The notes under the pieces are model-generated. The model was given only the letters and a program-made list of their open reading frames with translations. It ran no database searches and was not told the origin of the DNA. The position numbers and the translations under genes were made by a program. A stretch of 39,791 nucleotides of DNA. Source: an uncultured Bacilli bacterium. GTDB taxonomy: Bacteria; Bacillota_I; Bacilli_A; RF39; UBA660. The stretch covers positions 1 through 39,791 of the forward strand of contig CANQCI010000016.1 of assembly GCA_947589675.1 (NCBI GenBank). Direction: 5' to 3'. How positions within the stretch are numbered: the stretch's first letter is position 1; each line of letters opens with the position of its first letter. Positions 1-7,280 of this stretch are shown piece after piece.

Positions 1-324
1 AATTTAAAATTACTAGACATGTAAACTAAAAATCATCAAAATATGTTTTTAAATTCTAAAAAATACGGAAACTCAAAATTTTTTGGATATTGATTTTAAT
101 TGTATTTGTATGATAAAATATACATCAACAACTGATAAAGCCAAACTAAAAGCTTTAGTTAGGGAAAAATTTATATTATTTTGAATATAATTCAACTTTA
201 GAAGTTGGTTTTATAATTATATATAATGATATAATAACCGCAGTAGAAGTTAAATTTACTGAAGTGCAAAGCAAGTAAGAATTTTGGCTATAATGGTAAT
301 GTTTTATAAAAGATGGAGTACAAA
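1..324. other. AT-rich left-edge intergenic region
   Basis: No convincing gene is visible. The stretch holds a small inverted repeat (AACTAAA at 144-150 with TTTAGTT at 154-160), a second hairpin (CAACTT 193-198 with AAGTTG 202-207, followed by a short T-rich run) that could be a weak terminator for something upstream, and a TATAAT hexamer at 289-294 that may be the -10 box of the following gene. The -35 region of that promoter is poor. Confidence 0.4.
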
Positions 325-1983
325 ATGATAGAAGAAATAAATGAAATTTTATATTATATGCGGAATGATGATTTAAGAAGTCAAGCAAAAATTTTAGGAT
401 TAAAATCCTCTGGGACTAATAATGACTTAACGGAAAGAATTTTACAATTTTATAAAAAAGAAAATTTCGTTGTTAATACCTATAAAGAACTAAATGCTTA
501 TGAAAAAGAATATTTAGATAATTTAGTTAAACAAAGCTACACACCAACAAAAGAAAGTGTTGAGGCAATAGATTTAAAATATAAAGAATCCAAATTATCT
601 TTAGAAAAAGTAAATTATTTTTATATAAATAATAGAATACCAAAATGTTTTAAAGAGAAATTAAATGAGTTAATTCCTCCTTATGAAATTAATTTTACGG
701 ATACAGTAGATAATATTGATTTTAATGACCATTGGGCTTACTTAGCTATTGAAGATAAGATAGTTAAGTATATAGATGAATTTATAAAATATATTAATGA
801 AAAAAATATTAAAATTACATCTAAAAAAGGCTTATTATCAAAGAAAAATTGTGTTGAATTTGTTCATAAAAATAATATTGAAGAAGTAACTAAAGATGAA
901 GAAAATTTAACTATTGATGATATTAGAAGTATTAATGATACTGTTGTTATAAAAGGAATATTTAATTTGTTAATAGCTAATAAAGTTATAGATAATAAAA
1001 AAGAAGTATTTTGTTTAGGAAAAAATTATAAAGAGTATATAAAATTAAATAAATTAGAAAAGATAAGATATTTATTAAATGGTTATTTAGAAAGTGATAT
1101 CATTAATGAAATTGACGAAATGGATTCAGGAATATATAGTTATGAATATATAAATTTTTCTAAACCTAGAAAGTTTATTTTAGAGATTATAAAAAAACTT
1201 CCGATTGATAAATGGGTAAGTATGGAAAATTTTTTCAATGAAATAAGAAAAAAAGATGTTAGGTTTATAAGAAAAGCTGTTGGAAAAGTATTAAAGAAAA
1301 GTGATTATGATAATTGGTATTATGATTGTGGCTATATGGAGTTTGATTTGCCTTTTGTTGATGTATGCTTGATTAATTATTTTGCTGTGATGGGAATAAT
1401 TGATGTTGTTATCGATATAGAATATGATGATTATGATTTTCGTCGTTATTTAGCTAGTAGTTATATTAAATTAACTGATTTTGGAGCCCAAATTTTAAAA
1501 TTAGTGGCAACAAAAGAAGAAAGTAATACCCAAGAATTATTAATTGTAAATAATGATAAAGTAATAATGGCTGATAATTCTAGTACTTTAGAATATCAAT
1601 TATTTTTTGACCGCTTTGCTAGTTCTATTAAAGAAAATAATTTTATAATATATGATTTATCATTTAAATCCTTTGCTAAAGCCATCGATTTAGGAATCGA
1701 TTTAGAAGAATTAATGAATTACTTGCAAGCTAATTCTAATAATATATCAAAAGAATTATTAGAAAATTATAATTATTATAAAAAAATTATAAATAAAATA
1801 AAAATAAAGAAAGTAACAATTATTGAATACCCTAAAGAATTAGAAAAACAAATATTATCTAGTAATTTAAGTAAATATATAAGTAAAAATCAAAAAGAAC
1901 ATATAATTATTCAAGATAAAAAATCTCAAGATGTAAAGAAAGCCTTAGAAAATAATTATTTATTTTGTAGTATAGATGACTAA
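325..1983 (+). CDS. SAP-domain protein with XPB N-terminal-like C-terminal region
   Basis: The protein has 552 residues. The N-terminus (about residues 10-45) reads like a SAP motif, a small helix-extended loop-helix that binds DNA in many proteins: DDLRSQAKILGLKSSG then DLTERILQFY. The last ~150 residues resemble the N-terminal domain of XPB-type helicases seen in bacterial helicase-associated proteins: a strand with NNDKVIMADN, then a segment like YDLSFKSFAKAIDLGIDLEE, then an LxxxSN...LLENY helix. No Walker A or DEAD-box motif is present, so it is not itself a helicase. The ATG at 325 is preferred because GGAG at 315-318 sits 6 nt upstream; an in-frame ATG at 313 overlaps that site. A terminator follows at 1996. 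A role in DNA binding is inferred; the domain assignment is by pattern only. Confidence 0.55.
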   Translation: MIEEINEILYYMRNDDLRSQAKILGLKSSGTNNDLTERILQFYKKENFVVNTYKELNAYEKEYLDNLVKQSYTPTKESVEAIDLKYKESKLSLEKVNYFYINNRIPKCFKEKLNELIPPYEINFTDTVDNIDFNDHWAYLAIEDKIVKYIDEFIKYINEKNIKITSKKGLLSKKNCVEFVHKNNIEEVTKDEENLTIDDIRSINDTVVIKGIFNLLIANKVIDNKKEVFCLGKNYKEYIKLNKLEKIRYLLNGYLESDIINEIDEMDSGIYSYEYINFSKPRKFILEIIKKLPIDKWVSMENFFNEIRKKDVRFIRKAVGKVLKKSDYDNWYYDCGYMEFDLPFVDVCLINYFAVMGIIDVVIDIEYDDYDFRRYLASSYIKLTDFGAQILKLVATKEESNTQELLIVNNDKVIMADNSSTLEYQLFFDRFASSIKENNFIIYDLSFKSFAKAIDLGIDLEELMNYLQANSNNISKELLENYNYYKKIINKIKIKKVTIIEYPKELEKQILSSNLSKYISKNQKEHIIIQDKKSQDVKKALENNYLFCSIDD

Positions 1984-1995
1984 TATTTGATGACA

Positions 1996-2037
1996 AAGCC
2001 TCTAAGATTAGTGAAAATAATTTTAGAGGCTTATTTT
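1996..2037 (+). terminator. Strong intrinsic terminator after the SAP-domain gene
   Basis: AAGCCTCTAA (1996-2005) pairs perfectly with TTAGAGGCTT (2023-2032), and the stem continues inward for five more pairs, one of them G-U, to a 7-nt loop. A T-rich run follows. Confidence 0.8.
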
Positions 2038-2066
2038 ATCTTAATTCCAATGTTGAATATGTTTTG

Positions 2067-2089
2067 GGAATGGCTTAAGCCATTTTTTT
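2067..2089 (+). terminator. Second terminator-like palindrome
   Basis: AATGGC TTAA GCCATT (2069-2084) is a perfect palindrome followed by a T run to 2089, in the + orientation. No gene lies between it and the terminator at 1996-2037, so it either backs up that terminator or ends a short unannotated transcript. Confidence 0.65.
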
Positions 2090-2138
2090 CATGAATAATT
2101 TTAACTTTATATATATATAATTTATTGGGTGGTTTAAG

Positions 2139-2912
2139 GTGGCAGTTAAAAAGGGAGATTATGTAACAAGAATAAGTTATAATAATGATACTATTTTTAA
2201 AGTTATCAATATTCATAATAATGTCTGCTATTTAAAGGGAATTGAAGTAAGATTATATGCCGATAGTCCTGAGGATGATTTAAAAGTTGTCGAAAATGTA
2301 GAATTTGAACCCCTTGATGAAATTGATATTAAAGATAAATTATTAAATCGCAATGAATACTTCTATCTTCCCGCGAAAATTTTACATATTGACGGTGATG
2401 AATCTTACCTCAGTCGGTGTTTAAAATTTTATAAAAAAAATGGTGTTTTAGCAATCGGGAAGAAAATTAAAGAAAATCATATTTATGAACAAATAAAAGG
2501 CTTATTACGAGAATTTAAGCCTGATATTGTAGTTATAACGGGGCATGATGCCTATTTTGCTAAAAAGGGAAATATCCAAGATTTAGGAAATTACAAAAAT
2601 TCAGAAAATTTTGTTAAAGCGGTTAAGGTTGCTCGAAGCTTAGAAAAAAGTCATGAAAAGCTTGTGATTATCGCCGGAGCTTGTCAAAGTAACTATGAAG
2701 AACTCATTAAAGCGGGAGCTAATTTTGCCTCCAGTCCTAAGCGAGTCAATATCCATGCTCTTGACCCAGCGATAATAGCGTGTACGATAGCCTTAACAGA
2801 CCGAAGTACCCAAATAGATTTAGTTGATTTATTAAATAAAACTAAATATAAAGAAGAGGGAATGGGAGGAATAATATGCAATGGTTTAATGTATGTTGGT
2901 TATCCAAGATAA
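2139..2912 (+). CDS. yabG: Sporulation-specific protease YabG
   Basis: The protein has 257 residues (B. subtilis YabG about 290). The family is a cysteine-protease-like enzyme that trims and helps cross-link spore coat proteins late in sporulation. Recognised segments are the N-terminal KKGDYVTRISYNNDTIFKV, the central PDIVVITGHDAYF (with GHD), VIIAGACQSNYEELIKAGANFASSP, and the C-terminal EEGMGGIICNGLMYVGYP. The start is GTG at 2139 with GGGTGG about 6 nt upstream. It is the first gene of a yabG-veg pair, as in B. subtilis, with veg 9 nt downstream. No sporulation sigma-factor promoter could be read with confidence in the AT-rich stretch before it. Confidence 0.92.
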   Translation: MAVKKGDYVTRISYNNDTIFKVINIHNNVCYLKGIEVRLYADSPEDDLKVVENVEFEPLDEIDIKDKLLNRNEYFYLPAKILHIDGDESYLSRCLKFYKKNGVLAIGKKIKENHIYEQIKGLLREFKPDIVVITGHDAYFAKKGNIQDLGNYKNSENFVKAVKVARSLEKSHEKLVIIAGACQSNYEELIKAGANFASSPKRVNIHALDPAIIACTIALTDRSTQIDLVDLLNKTKYKEEGMGGIICNGLMYVGYPR

Positions 2913-2921
2913 GGGGGAATA

Positions 2922-3134
2922 ATGAATATTAATAAAGTTAAAGAAGAATTAGCCAAAAAAATTAACCAAAGAGTTGTAATCTCTGTGTATGGTTTGCGAA
3001 ATCGTGTAAATCGGCATGAGGGAAAAATCTTTAAAATATATCCCAATATTTTTACCATTTTAGAAAATGGCGAAGAGAAAAGTTTTCCTTATCGAGATGT
3101 AATTACGGGGGATATAAAAATAAAATATGTATAA
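2922..3134 (+). CDS. veg: Veg family protein
   Basis: The protein has 70 residues (B. subtilis Veg 86). It matches the Veg family pattern: an N-terminal helix KVKEELAKKINQRVVISV, a central HEGKIFKIYPNIFTI, and an acidic-to-basic C-terminus with SFPYRDVITGDI. In B. subtilis Veg is linked to biofilm gene expression and spore outgrowth; here the role is carried over from the family. It follows yabG by 9 nt, with GGGGG before the ATG, and is probably co-transcribed with it. The yabG-veg order is the same as in B. subtilis. Confidence 0.88.
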   Translation: MNINKVKEELAKKINQRVVISVYGLRNRVNRHEGKIFKIYPNIFTILENGEEKSFPYRDVITGDIKIKYV

Positions 3135-3182
3135 CTTTTCTGTAATATTTTGCCAAAGTTGTTAATATTGCAAAAATTTTTG

Positions 3183-3211
3183 TTGCAAAAAGTAACTACT
3201 TAGAGTAAAAT
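3183..3211 (+). promoter_or_regulatory. Sigma-A-type promoter for spoVG
   Basis: TTGCAA at 3183-3188 and TAAAAT at 3206-3211 are separated by 17 bp. A second overlapping hexamer, TATAAT, lies at 3211-3216. Upstream is a palindromic CAAAAATTTTTG flanked by another TTGCAA, which could be an operator or the remains of a veg terminator. Confidence 0.6.
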
Positions 3212-3249
3212 ATAATTAGAAACAATATATGCGTAAGGGAGAGTAAACT

Positions 3250-3507
3250 ATGGAAATAACAAACGTAAAAGTTTTCAAAACTAATGGTGATGACACCAAA
3301 ATGAAAGGATATGCAACAGTTACATTAGATGATTGTTTTGTAATTCGTAACTTAAGAATCATTCAAGGTGATGAAAGATTATTTGTTGCGATGCCTAGCC
3401 GTAAAAAAGCGGATGGTGAATATGAAGATATAGTTCATCCTACTAATTCGGAAACTAGAAAAATGTTTGAAGATAAAATTATTGAAGAATACAATAATTT
3501 AGAATAA
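3250..3507 (+). CDS. spoVG: Septation/sporulation regulator SpoVG
   Basis: The protein has 85 residues (family usually 84-100). It shows the family hallmarks: MEITNVKVF at the N-terminus, then GYATVTLDDCFVIRNLRII, and FVAMPSRKKADGEYEDIVHP. SpoVG is a small site-specific nucleic-acid-binding regulator that affects asymmetric septation and cortex formation in B. subtilis and many virulence genes in staphylococci. The ATG at 3250 has AAGGGAGAG upstream. Its own promoter (3183-3211) and a terminator directly after it (3514-3540) suggest a one-gene unit. Confidence 0.95.
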   Translation: MEITNVKVFKTNGDDTKMKGYATVTLDDCFVIRNLRIIQGDERLFVAMPSRKKADGEYEDIVHPTNSETRKMFEDKIIEEYNNLE

Positions 3508-3513
3508 GAAATG

Positions 3514-3540
3514 AAGTCGGTAAACGACTTTTTCTTTTTC
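3514..3540 (+). terminator. Terminator after spoVG
   Basis: AAGTCG (3514-3519), loop GTAAA, CGACTT (3525-3530), then a T-rich tail. This is a compact Rho-independent terminator right after the spoVG stop codon. Confidence 0.8.
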
Positions 3541-3554
3541 TAAGAAAGGAACTA

Positions 3555-3917
3555 ATGAAAAAGACAGAATATTTAGCTTTGGATAATACATTATATGGAT
3601 TTGTTATATATTATATGAAAGATAATATCTTATGTAAAAAAGGATATTATGTAGGAAAAAAATTATCAACTACCGAAAAAGAATATGTCCAAAATAATTA
3701 TCCTTTTTATCAAAGTATTGCTGAAAATGAGATAGCTTATTTAAACGAAATAAATCACTTCTTAGTAATTGATAAATATGATGTTGTTTTACCAAATCAA
3801 GAAGATTTATTAGAAGTTATCAACTATTATAATGCTACGAAAGATTTAGATGCCGACAATTCACTCCTTGAATTGCGAGATAAGGCTTATTTGGAAAGAA
3901 GATTATCCGTTCGATAG
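3555..3917 (+). CDS. Hypothetical protein between spoVG and yabP
   Basis: The protein has 120 residues and I do not recognise it. It is soluble, without a membrane segment, and rich in Tyr, Asp and Glu, with short features such as LYGFVIYYMKD, KKGYYVGKKLSTTEKEYVQ and LVIDKYDVVLPNQEDLLEVINYY. It ends LERRLSVR. The ATG is preceded by AGAAAGGA. It lies between two terminators (3514-3540 and 3899-3927), so it looks like a separate unit inside a block of sporulation genes; a sporulation-related job is only a guess from position. Confidence 0.6.
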   Translation: MKKTEYLALDNTLYGFVIYYMKDNILCKKGYYVGKKLSTTEKEYVQNNYPFYQSIAENEIAYLNEINHFLVIDKYDVVLPNQEDLLEVINYYNATKDLDADNSLLELRDKAYLERRLSVR

Positions 3918-3927
3918 TCTTTTTTTT
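3899..3927 (+). terminator. Terminator overlapping the stop codon of the hypothetical gene
   Basis: AAGATTATC (3899-3907) pairs with GATAGTCTT (3913-3921) with one G-U, followed by eight or nine T. The hairpin contains the last codons and the TAG stop (3915-3917) of the preceding gene. Confidence 0.8.
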
Positions 3928-3963
3928 AAATTATAAACATATAATTTTATGGGAGGAAACTAT

Positions 3964-4245
3964 ATGAATGAAAATATTATTTTTGGTAGCCAAGAAATAA
4001 AAATAATTGACCGTAGTACAATTAGTTTAAGTGGAATAAATAAGATAGTTAGTTTTGATGATGAAGAGTTTTTAATGGAATCAAATATGGGGAATATTCG
4101 CCTTCTGGGAGAAACTTTAGAATTATTAAAGTTAGATACTAATGATGGTAATGTCAAAATAAAAGGCAAAATTAATTCTTTAACGTATTTAGATGGAAAA
4201 ATAAAAAGTAAAGAAGATAGTATGTTAGCGAAGTTATTTAAATAA
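3964..4245 (+). CDS. yabP: Sporulation protein YabP
   Basis: The protein has 93 residues from the ATG at 3964, chosen because GGGAGG at 3951-3956 is at ideal distance; an in-frame ATG at 3949 overlaps that site. It fits the YabP/YqfC family: a small beta-rich protein with ITDR-like IKIIDRSTISLSGINKIVSFDDEEFLMES and a following GNIRLLGETLELLKLD. In B. subtilis yabP is transcribed under sigma-E in the mother cell. It overlaps yabQ by one base (TAATG), so the two are translationally coupled. A CATATAAT at 3938-3945 resembles a sigma-E -10 box but lies very close to the ribosome-binding site. Confidence 0.9.
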   Translation: MNENIIFGSQEIKIIDRSTISLSGINKIVSFDDEEFLMESNMGNIRLLGETLELLKLDTNDGNVKIKGKINSLTYLDGKIKSKEDSMLAKLFK

Positions 4246-4547
4246 TGGATAGTTTTACCCAATTAACGATAATTTGTTTATCATATTTATATGGCATAAT
4301 ATTTTACTTGTTAGCTCGTTATAATTTTAATTTAATTAAAAACCTCAAAGCTTTAGGTAAATACTTTATAACATTAATTTTTATTATTGATATTGTTATA
4401 TTTTATATTTATATTGTTTACCATATTAATCGTGGTATCTTTCATATTTATTTTTTACTAGCGATATTTTTAGGTTATCTCACGATGGCATTAAATTGTG
4501 AAAAAGTAGTCAAATTTATGTCAAAAAAATTTAAAAAAAAGTTATAA
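4245..4547 (+). CDS. yabQ: Spore cortex/membrane protein YabQ
   Basis: The protein has 100 residues with about three hydrophobic membrane segments (roughly residues 5-23, 36-58 and 65-84) and a very basic tail. The LYGIIFYLLARYNFNLIKN segment and the position directly after yabP and before divIC match YabQ, a membrane protein needed for spore cortex formation in B. subtilis. B. subtilis YabQ is longer, so this is a minimal version. Its start codon shares a base with the yabP stop codon. A terminator follows at 4553. Confidence 0.82.
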   Translation: MDSFTQLTIICLSYLYGIIFYLLARYNFNLIKNLKALGKYFITLIFIIDIVIFYIYIVYHINRGIFHIYFLLAIFLGYLTMALNCEKVVKFMSKKFKKKL

Positions 4548-4552
4548 ATAAC

Positions 4553-4576
4553 AAGATAAAAATATTATCTTTTTTT
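4553..4576 (+). terminator. Terminator after yabPQ
   Basis: AAGATAA (4553-4559), loop AAATA, TTATCTT (4565-4571), then a T run to 4576. Confidence 0.75.
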
Positions 4577-4580
4577 ATTA

Positions 4581-4589
4581 TGATATAAT
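4581..4589 (+). promoter_or_regulatory. Extended -10 promoter for divIC
   Basis: TGA directly precedes TATAAT (4584-4589), an extended -10 element. No good -35 is visible. Transcription would start near 4596, only about 17 nt before the divIC start. Confidence 0.6.
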
Positions 4590-4612
4590 TTTGGTGATTG
4601 GTGGTGGTTAAT

Positions 4613-4897
4613 TTGAAAAAAACAAAAAAAGAAAAAAAGCGATTATTTATTTTAAGTTGTTTAATCTTGTTCTTAGTGGGTTCCCTAGTAACATCTGTTT
4701 CTAAGGATTGGACATCAATATTAAATAATAATCAGGAGATTAAAAAATTAACCACTGAATATGAAGAATTACTAACAGAAGAAGAACAATTAAAAAGTGA
4801 AGTAACAAAACTTCAAGACCCGGATTATGTAGCCCGTTATGCGAAGGAAAAATATATGTATTCAGGGGAAGGAGAAACCATTATTCGGATGGATTAA
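4613..4897 (+). CDS. divIC: Cell division protein DivIC/FtsB family
   Basis: From a TTG start at 4613 the protein has 94 residues. GGTGGTGG about 7 nt upstream is the ribosome-binding site; an alternative TTG at 4598 would read through it. It has a short basic cytoplasmic N-terminus, one membrane segment (about residues 9-28), a coiled coil ([19 protein letters not shown]) and the conserved end [20 protein letters not shown]. DivIC/FtsB acts at the septum with FtsL and DivIB. The yabP-yabQ-divIC order matches B. subtilis. Its stop codon overlaps that of clpP on the opposite strand. Confidence 0.9.
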   Translation: MKKTKKEKKRLFILSCLILFLVGSLVTSVSKDWTSILNNNQEIKKLTTEYEELLTEEEQLKSEVTKLQDPDYVARYAKEKYMYSGEGETIIRMD

Positions 4898-5478
4898 AAT
4901 TCGTCTTCGCCAATTATCTCGTCAATTAAGCCATATTTTAAGGCATCACTTGCGGAAAGAAAATTATCCCGTTCCGTGTCTTTAGTGATTTGTTTTAAGG
5001 TTTTGTTAGTTTTATGAGCAAGAATAGTATTTAGTTTCGTTTTAAGTTTTAAAATTCTTTCGGCAGCAATTTTGATGTCCGTTGCTTGTCCTTGGGCACC
5101 GCCAAGAGGTTGATGAATCATAATTTCCGCATTGGGTAAGGCTGACCTTTTTCCGGGGGTTCCACTGGCTAATAAAAAGGCGGCCATACTAGCTGATAAA
5201 CCTAAAGCAATTGTGCGGACATCACTTTTAATGTAGTTAATTGTATCATAAATACTCATGCCGGAGGTAATGCTTCCCCCAGGACTATTAATATATAAAT
5301 ATATATCTTCATGATTGATATTATCTAAATATAAAAGTTCACTAATAACAATATTCGCCGTTTGGTCGTTGATTTCGCCAACCAAAAAAACTATCCGGTC
5401 TTTTAAAAGTCTTGAATATAAATCATAAGCATATTCTTTATTACTACTTTTTTCAATAACAGTTGGAACAATGTTCAT
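4894..5478 (-). CDS. clpP: ATP-dependent Clp protease proteolytic subunit
   Basis: The protein has 194 residues, the normal length. The catalytic triad is intact: Ser97 in GLSASMAAF, His122 in [16 protein letters not shown] and Asp171 in [10 protein letters not shown]. ClpP forms the tetradecameric protease chamber that works with ClpX/ClpC ATPases. It is the only clear minus-strand gene in the window and lies convergent to divIC and divergent from the nucleoside kinase gene. The ribosome-binding site is AGGTG. No CtsR heptad repeat (GGTCAAA type) is visible upstream, but a palindrome with an extra half-site lies at 5535-5561. Confidence 0.97.
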   Translation of the reverse strand: MNIVPTVIEKSSNKEYAYDLYSRLLKDRIVFLVGEINDQTANIVISELLYLDNINHEDIYLYINSPGGSITSGMSIYDTINYIKSDVRTIALGLSASMAAFLLASGTPGKRSALPNAEIMIHQPLGGAQGQATDIKIAAERILKLKTKLNTILAHKTNKTLKQITKDTERDNFLSASDALKYGLIDEIIGEDEF

Positions 5479-5534
5479 TATATTTTCACCTATAAATATA
5501 ATAGTAGAAAACTTTCTAATTTATTCATTTAAAA

Positions 5535-5561
5535 ATGTTAAATTAAATGTTAAATTAACAT
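5535..5561. promoter_or_regulatory. Possible operator between clpP and the nucleoside kinase gene
   Basis: ATGTTAAATTAACAT (5547-5561) is a perfect odd-centred palindrome. It is immediately preceded by a direct copy of its left part, ATGTTAAATTAA (5535-5546). It lies in the divergent region upstream of both promoters. The binding protein is unknown, and AT-rich sequence makes chance palindromes more likely. Confidence 0.4.
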
Positions 5562-5581
5562 AAAGTCATAATAGTAAGTAT

Positions 5582-5609
5582 TTGCAAACAAAAATCGTTA
5601 TGATATAAT
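5582..5609 (+). promoter_or_regulatory. Promoter of the nucleoside kinase-gap unit
   Basis: TTGCAA (5582-5587), a 16-bp spacer and TATAAT (5604-5609) with a TG extension at 5601-5602. The predicted start is about 18 nt before the start codon. Confidence 0.7.
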
Positions 5610-5633
5610 TTAAAAAGAATAAGGGGTGGAAAT

Positions 5634-7280
5634 ATGGCTTCGATAAAGGTAGAATTTTCGGGGAAAGTACATGAATATTCCCAAAGTATGACTTTATATG
5701 AAATTAGCCAAGATTGTGAAGATATTCCTAATATTGTGGGAGCTGAGATTAATAATGAAATCTATTCATTAGATAAAGTAATCGAAGAAGATACGAAAAT
5801 AAATTTTATTAATTATAATAATATAGTAGGTAATAAAATTTATAAATCAGGGTTAAAGTTTTTATTTGAAGTTGCTTTGGAGGAAACTTATCCTAATTTA
5901 GAAGTATCTTATGAGCATAGTGTGCCACGGGGCATGTTAGCAATAATTCATGGAGCGAAAATATTAACTAGTGATGATATTGCCAAAATTAAAAATCAAA
6001 TGACGAATATCATTATGAAGAATGAAAAGATTCAAAAATTAAATGTTAATCCTAAGGAAGCCATTAAGTACTATCTTAGTACAAAAGAGTATGAAAAGGC
6101 GGATAATATCCAAAATATAAATGATAAGATAGTTTCTTTATATCGTTTGCATCATAAATTAAATTATTTTTATTCGCTAATGCCGTATAATACGGGGTGT
6201 TTAAGTAAATTTGAATTAGTTTATTTAGGAAATAATAAAATTATTTTTTTGTTTCCTAGTAGTCGAACTAATGGCGAAGTACCAGAGTATGTTCATTATG
6301 CAAAGATATTAGATTCGTTTTATCAAGGCAAAGAATGGTTAGGTAAATTAAAAATTCCTTATGTTACGGATTTAAATAAAACGATTGAAAGTGGAGCAAT
6401 AAAAGATTTCATTCGCTCGAATGAGTTAATGTTTAATTTAGATATTGCCAATGTTGCCAAGGAATTTACAGAAAACAAAAATATTAAATTTGTTTTAATC
6501 GCTGGACCATCTTCCTCGGGGAAAACAACAACTATGGCTAAATTAAGTTCCTATTTAAGTGCTTATGGCTTAGATCCTATTAAAATATCCTTAGATGATT
6601 ACTTTGTTAATCGGGAAGACACTCCAAAGGATGTATATGGAAGATATGATTTTGAGAGTCTAAATGCTCTAGATTTAAAACAATTTAATGATGATTTACA
6701 GCGACTTTTAAATTATGAAGAAGTAAATTTACCAACTTATAATTTTTTAACTGGTCGAAGAGAAAATATTGACAAGAAAGTAAAATTAAAAGAAAATAGT
6801 ATTTTTTTAATTGAAGGATTACATGCGTTAAATGAAGAATTAACGAAAGATATACCTAGCATGTATAAGTATAAAATTTATTTAAGTCCATTTATTCCGT
6901 TAAATATTGACCGGCATAATTATATATCAACAATTGATTTAAGGTTACTACGAAGAATGGTTCGTGATAATCGCACTCGTGGCTTTGATGTTGCAAGAAC
7001 GATTGGAATATGGCAAAGTGTGCGGGATGGGGAAGAAAAAAATATTTTTCCTTATATCCATCAAGCTGATGTTATTATCAATACAGCGATGGCTTACGAG
7101 GTTGGTGTATTAAAAGTGTATGTTGAACCGCTTTTATATGATGTAAAAGTGGATTCAGAATATTATGAAGAAGCCCGAAGATTGATTGATTTTTTAAAAC
7201 AATTTTTTCCGATTCCGGGAGAATATGTTAATGATGAATCAATTTTAAGAGAGTTTATAGGAGGAAAGTATAATGATTAA
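5634..7280 (+). CDS. TGS-domain nucleoside (uridine-type) kinase
   Basis: The protein has 548 residues. The N-terminal ~65 residues look like a TGS domain (GKVHEYSQSMTLYEIS...), followed by a region related to the editing domain of threonyl-tRNA synthetase. The C-terminal half is a uridine kinase/phosphoribulokinase domain with a Walker A loop at residues 291-298 (GPSSSGKT), the SLDDYFVNREDTP segment and the DLRLLRRMVRD...R basic cluster. This combination is the 'nucleoside kinase' family of Firmicutes; the precise substrate is not known from sequence. The ATG at 5634 follows GGGGTGG. It overlaps gap by 8 bp, so both are expressed together. Confidence 0.88.
   Translation: MASIKVEFSGKVHEYSQSMTLYEISQDCEDIPNIVGAEINNEIYSLDKVIEEDTKINFINYNNIVGNKIYKSGLKFLFEVALEETYPNLEVSYEHSVPRGMLAIIHGAKILTSDDIAKIKNQMTNIIMKNEKIQKLNVNPKEAIKYYLSTKEYEKADNIQNINDKIVSLYRLHHKLNYFYSLMPYNTGCLSKFELVYLGNNKIIFLFPSSRTNGEVPEYVHYAKILDSFYQGKEWLGKLKIPYVTDLNKTIESGAIKDFIRSNELMFNLDIANVAKEFTENKNIKFVLIAGPSSSGKTTTMAKLSSYLSAYGLDPIKISLDDYFVNREDTPKDVYGRYDFESLNALDLKQFNDDLQRLLNYEEVNLPTYNFLTGRRENIDKKVKLKENSIFLIEGLHALNEELTKDIPSMYKYKIYLSPFIPLNIDRHNYISTIDLRLLRRMVRDNRTRGFDVARTIGIWQSVRDGEEKNIFPYIHQADVIINTAMAYEVGVLKVYVEPLLYDVKVDSEYYEEARRLIDFLKQFFPIPGEYVNDESILREFIGGKYND

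Noticed and set aside
2288-2294. Perfect TGTCGAA 0A-box match inside yabG (others lie in spo0A near 11566, rplF near 21431 and parB near 30749)
   Set aside because: They are single copies inside coding sequence, arising from Val-Glu codons (GTC GAA), and are not placed near promoters.
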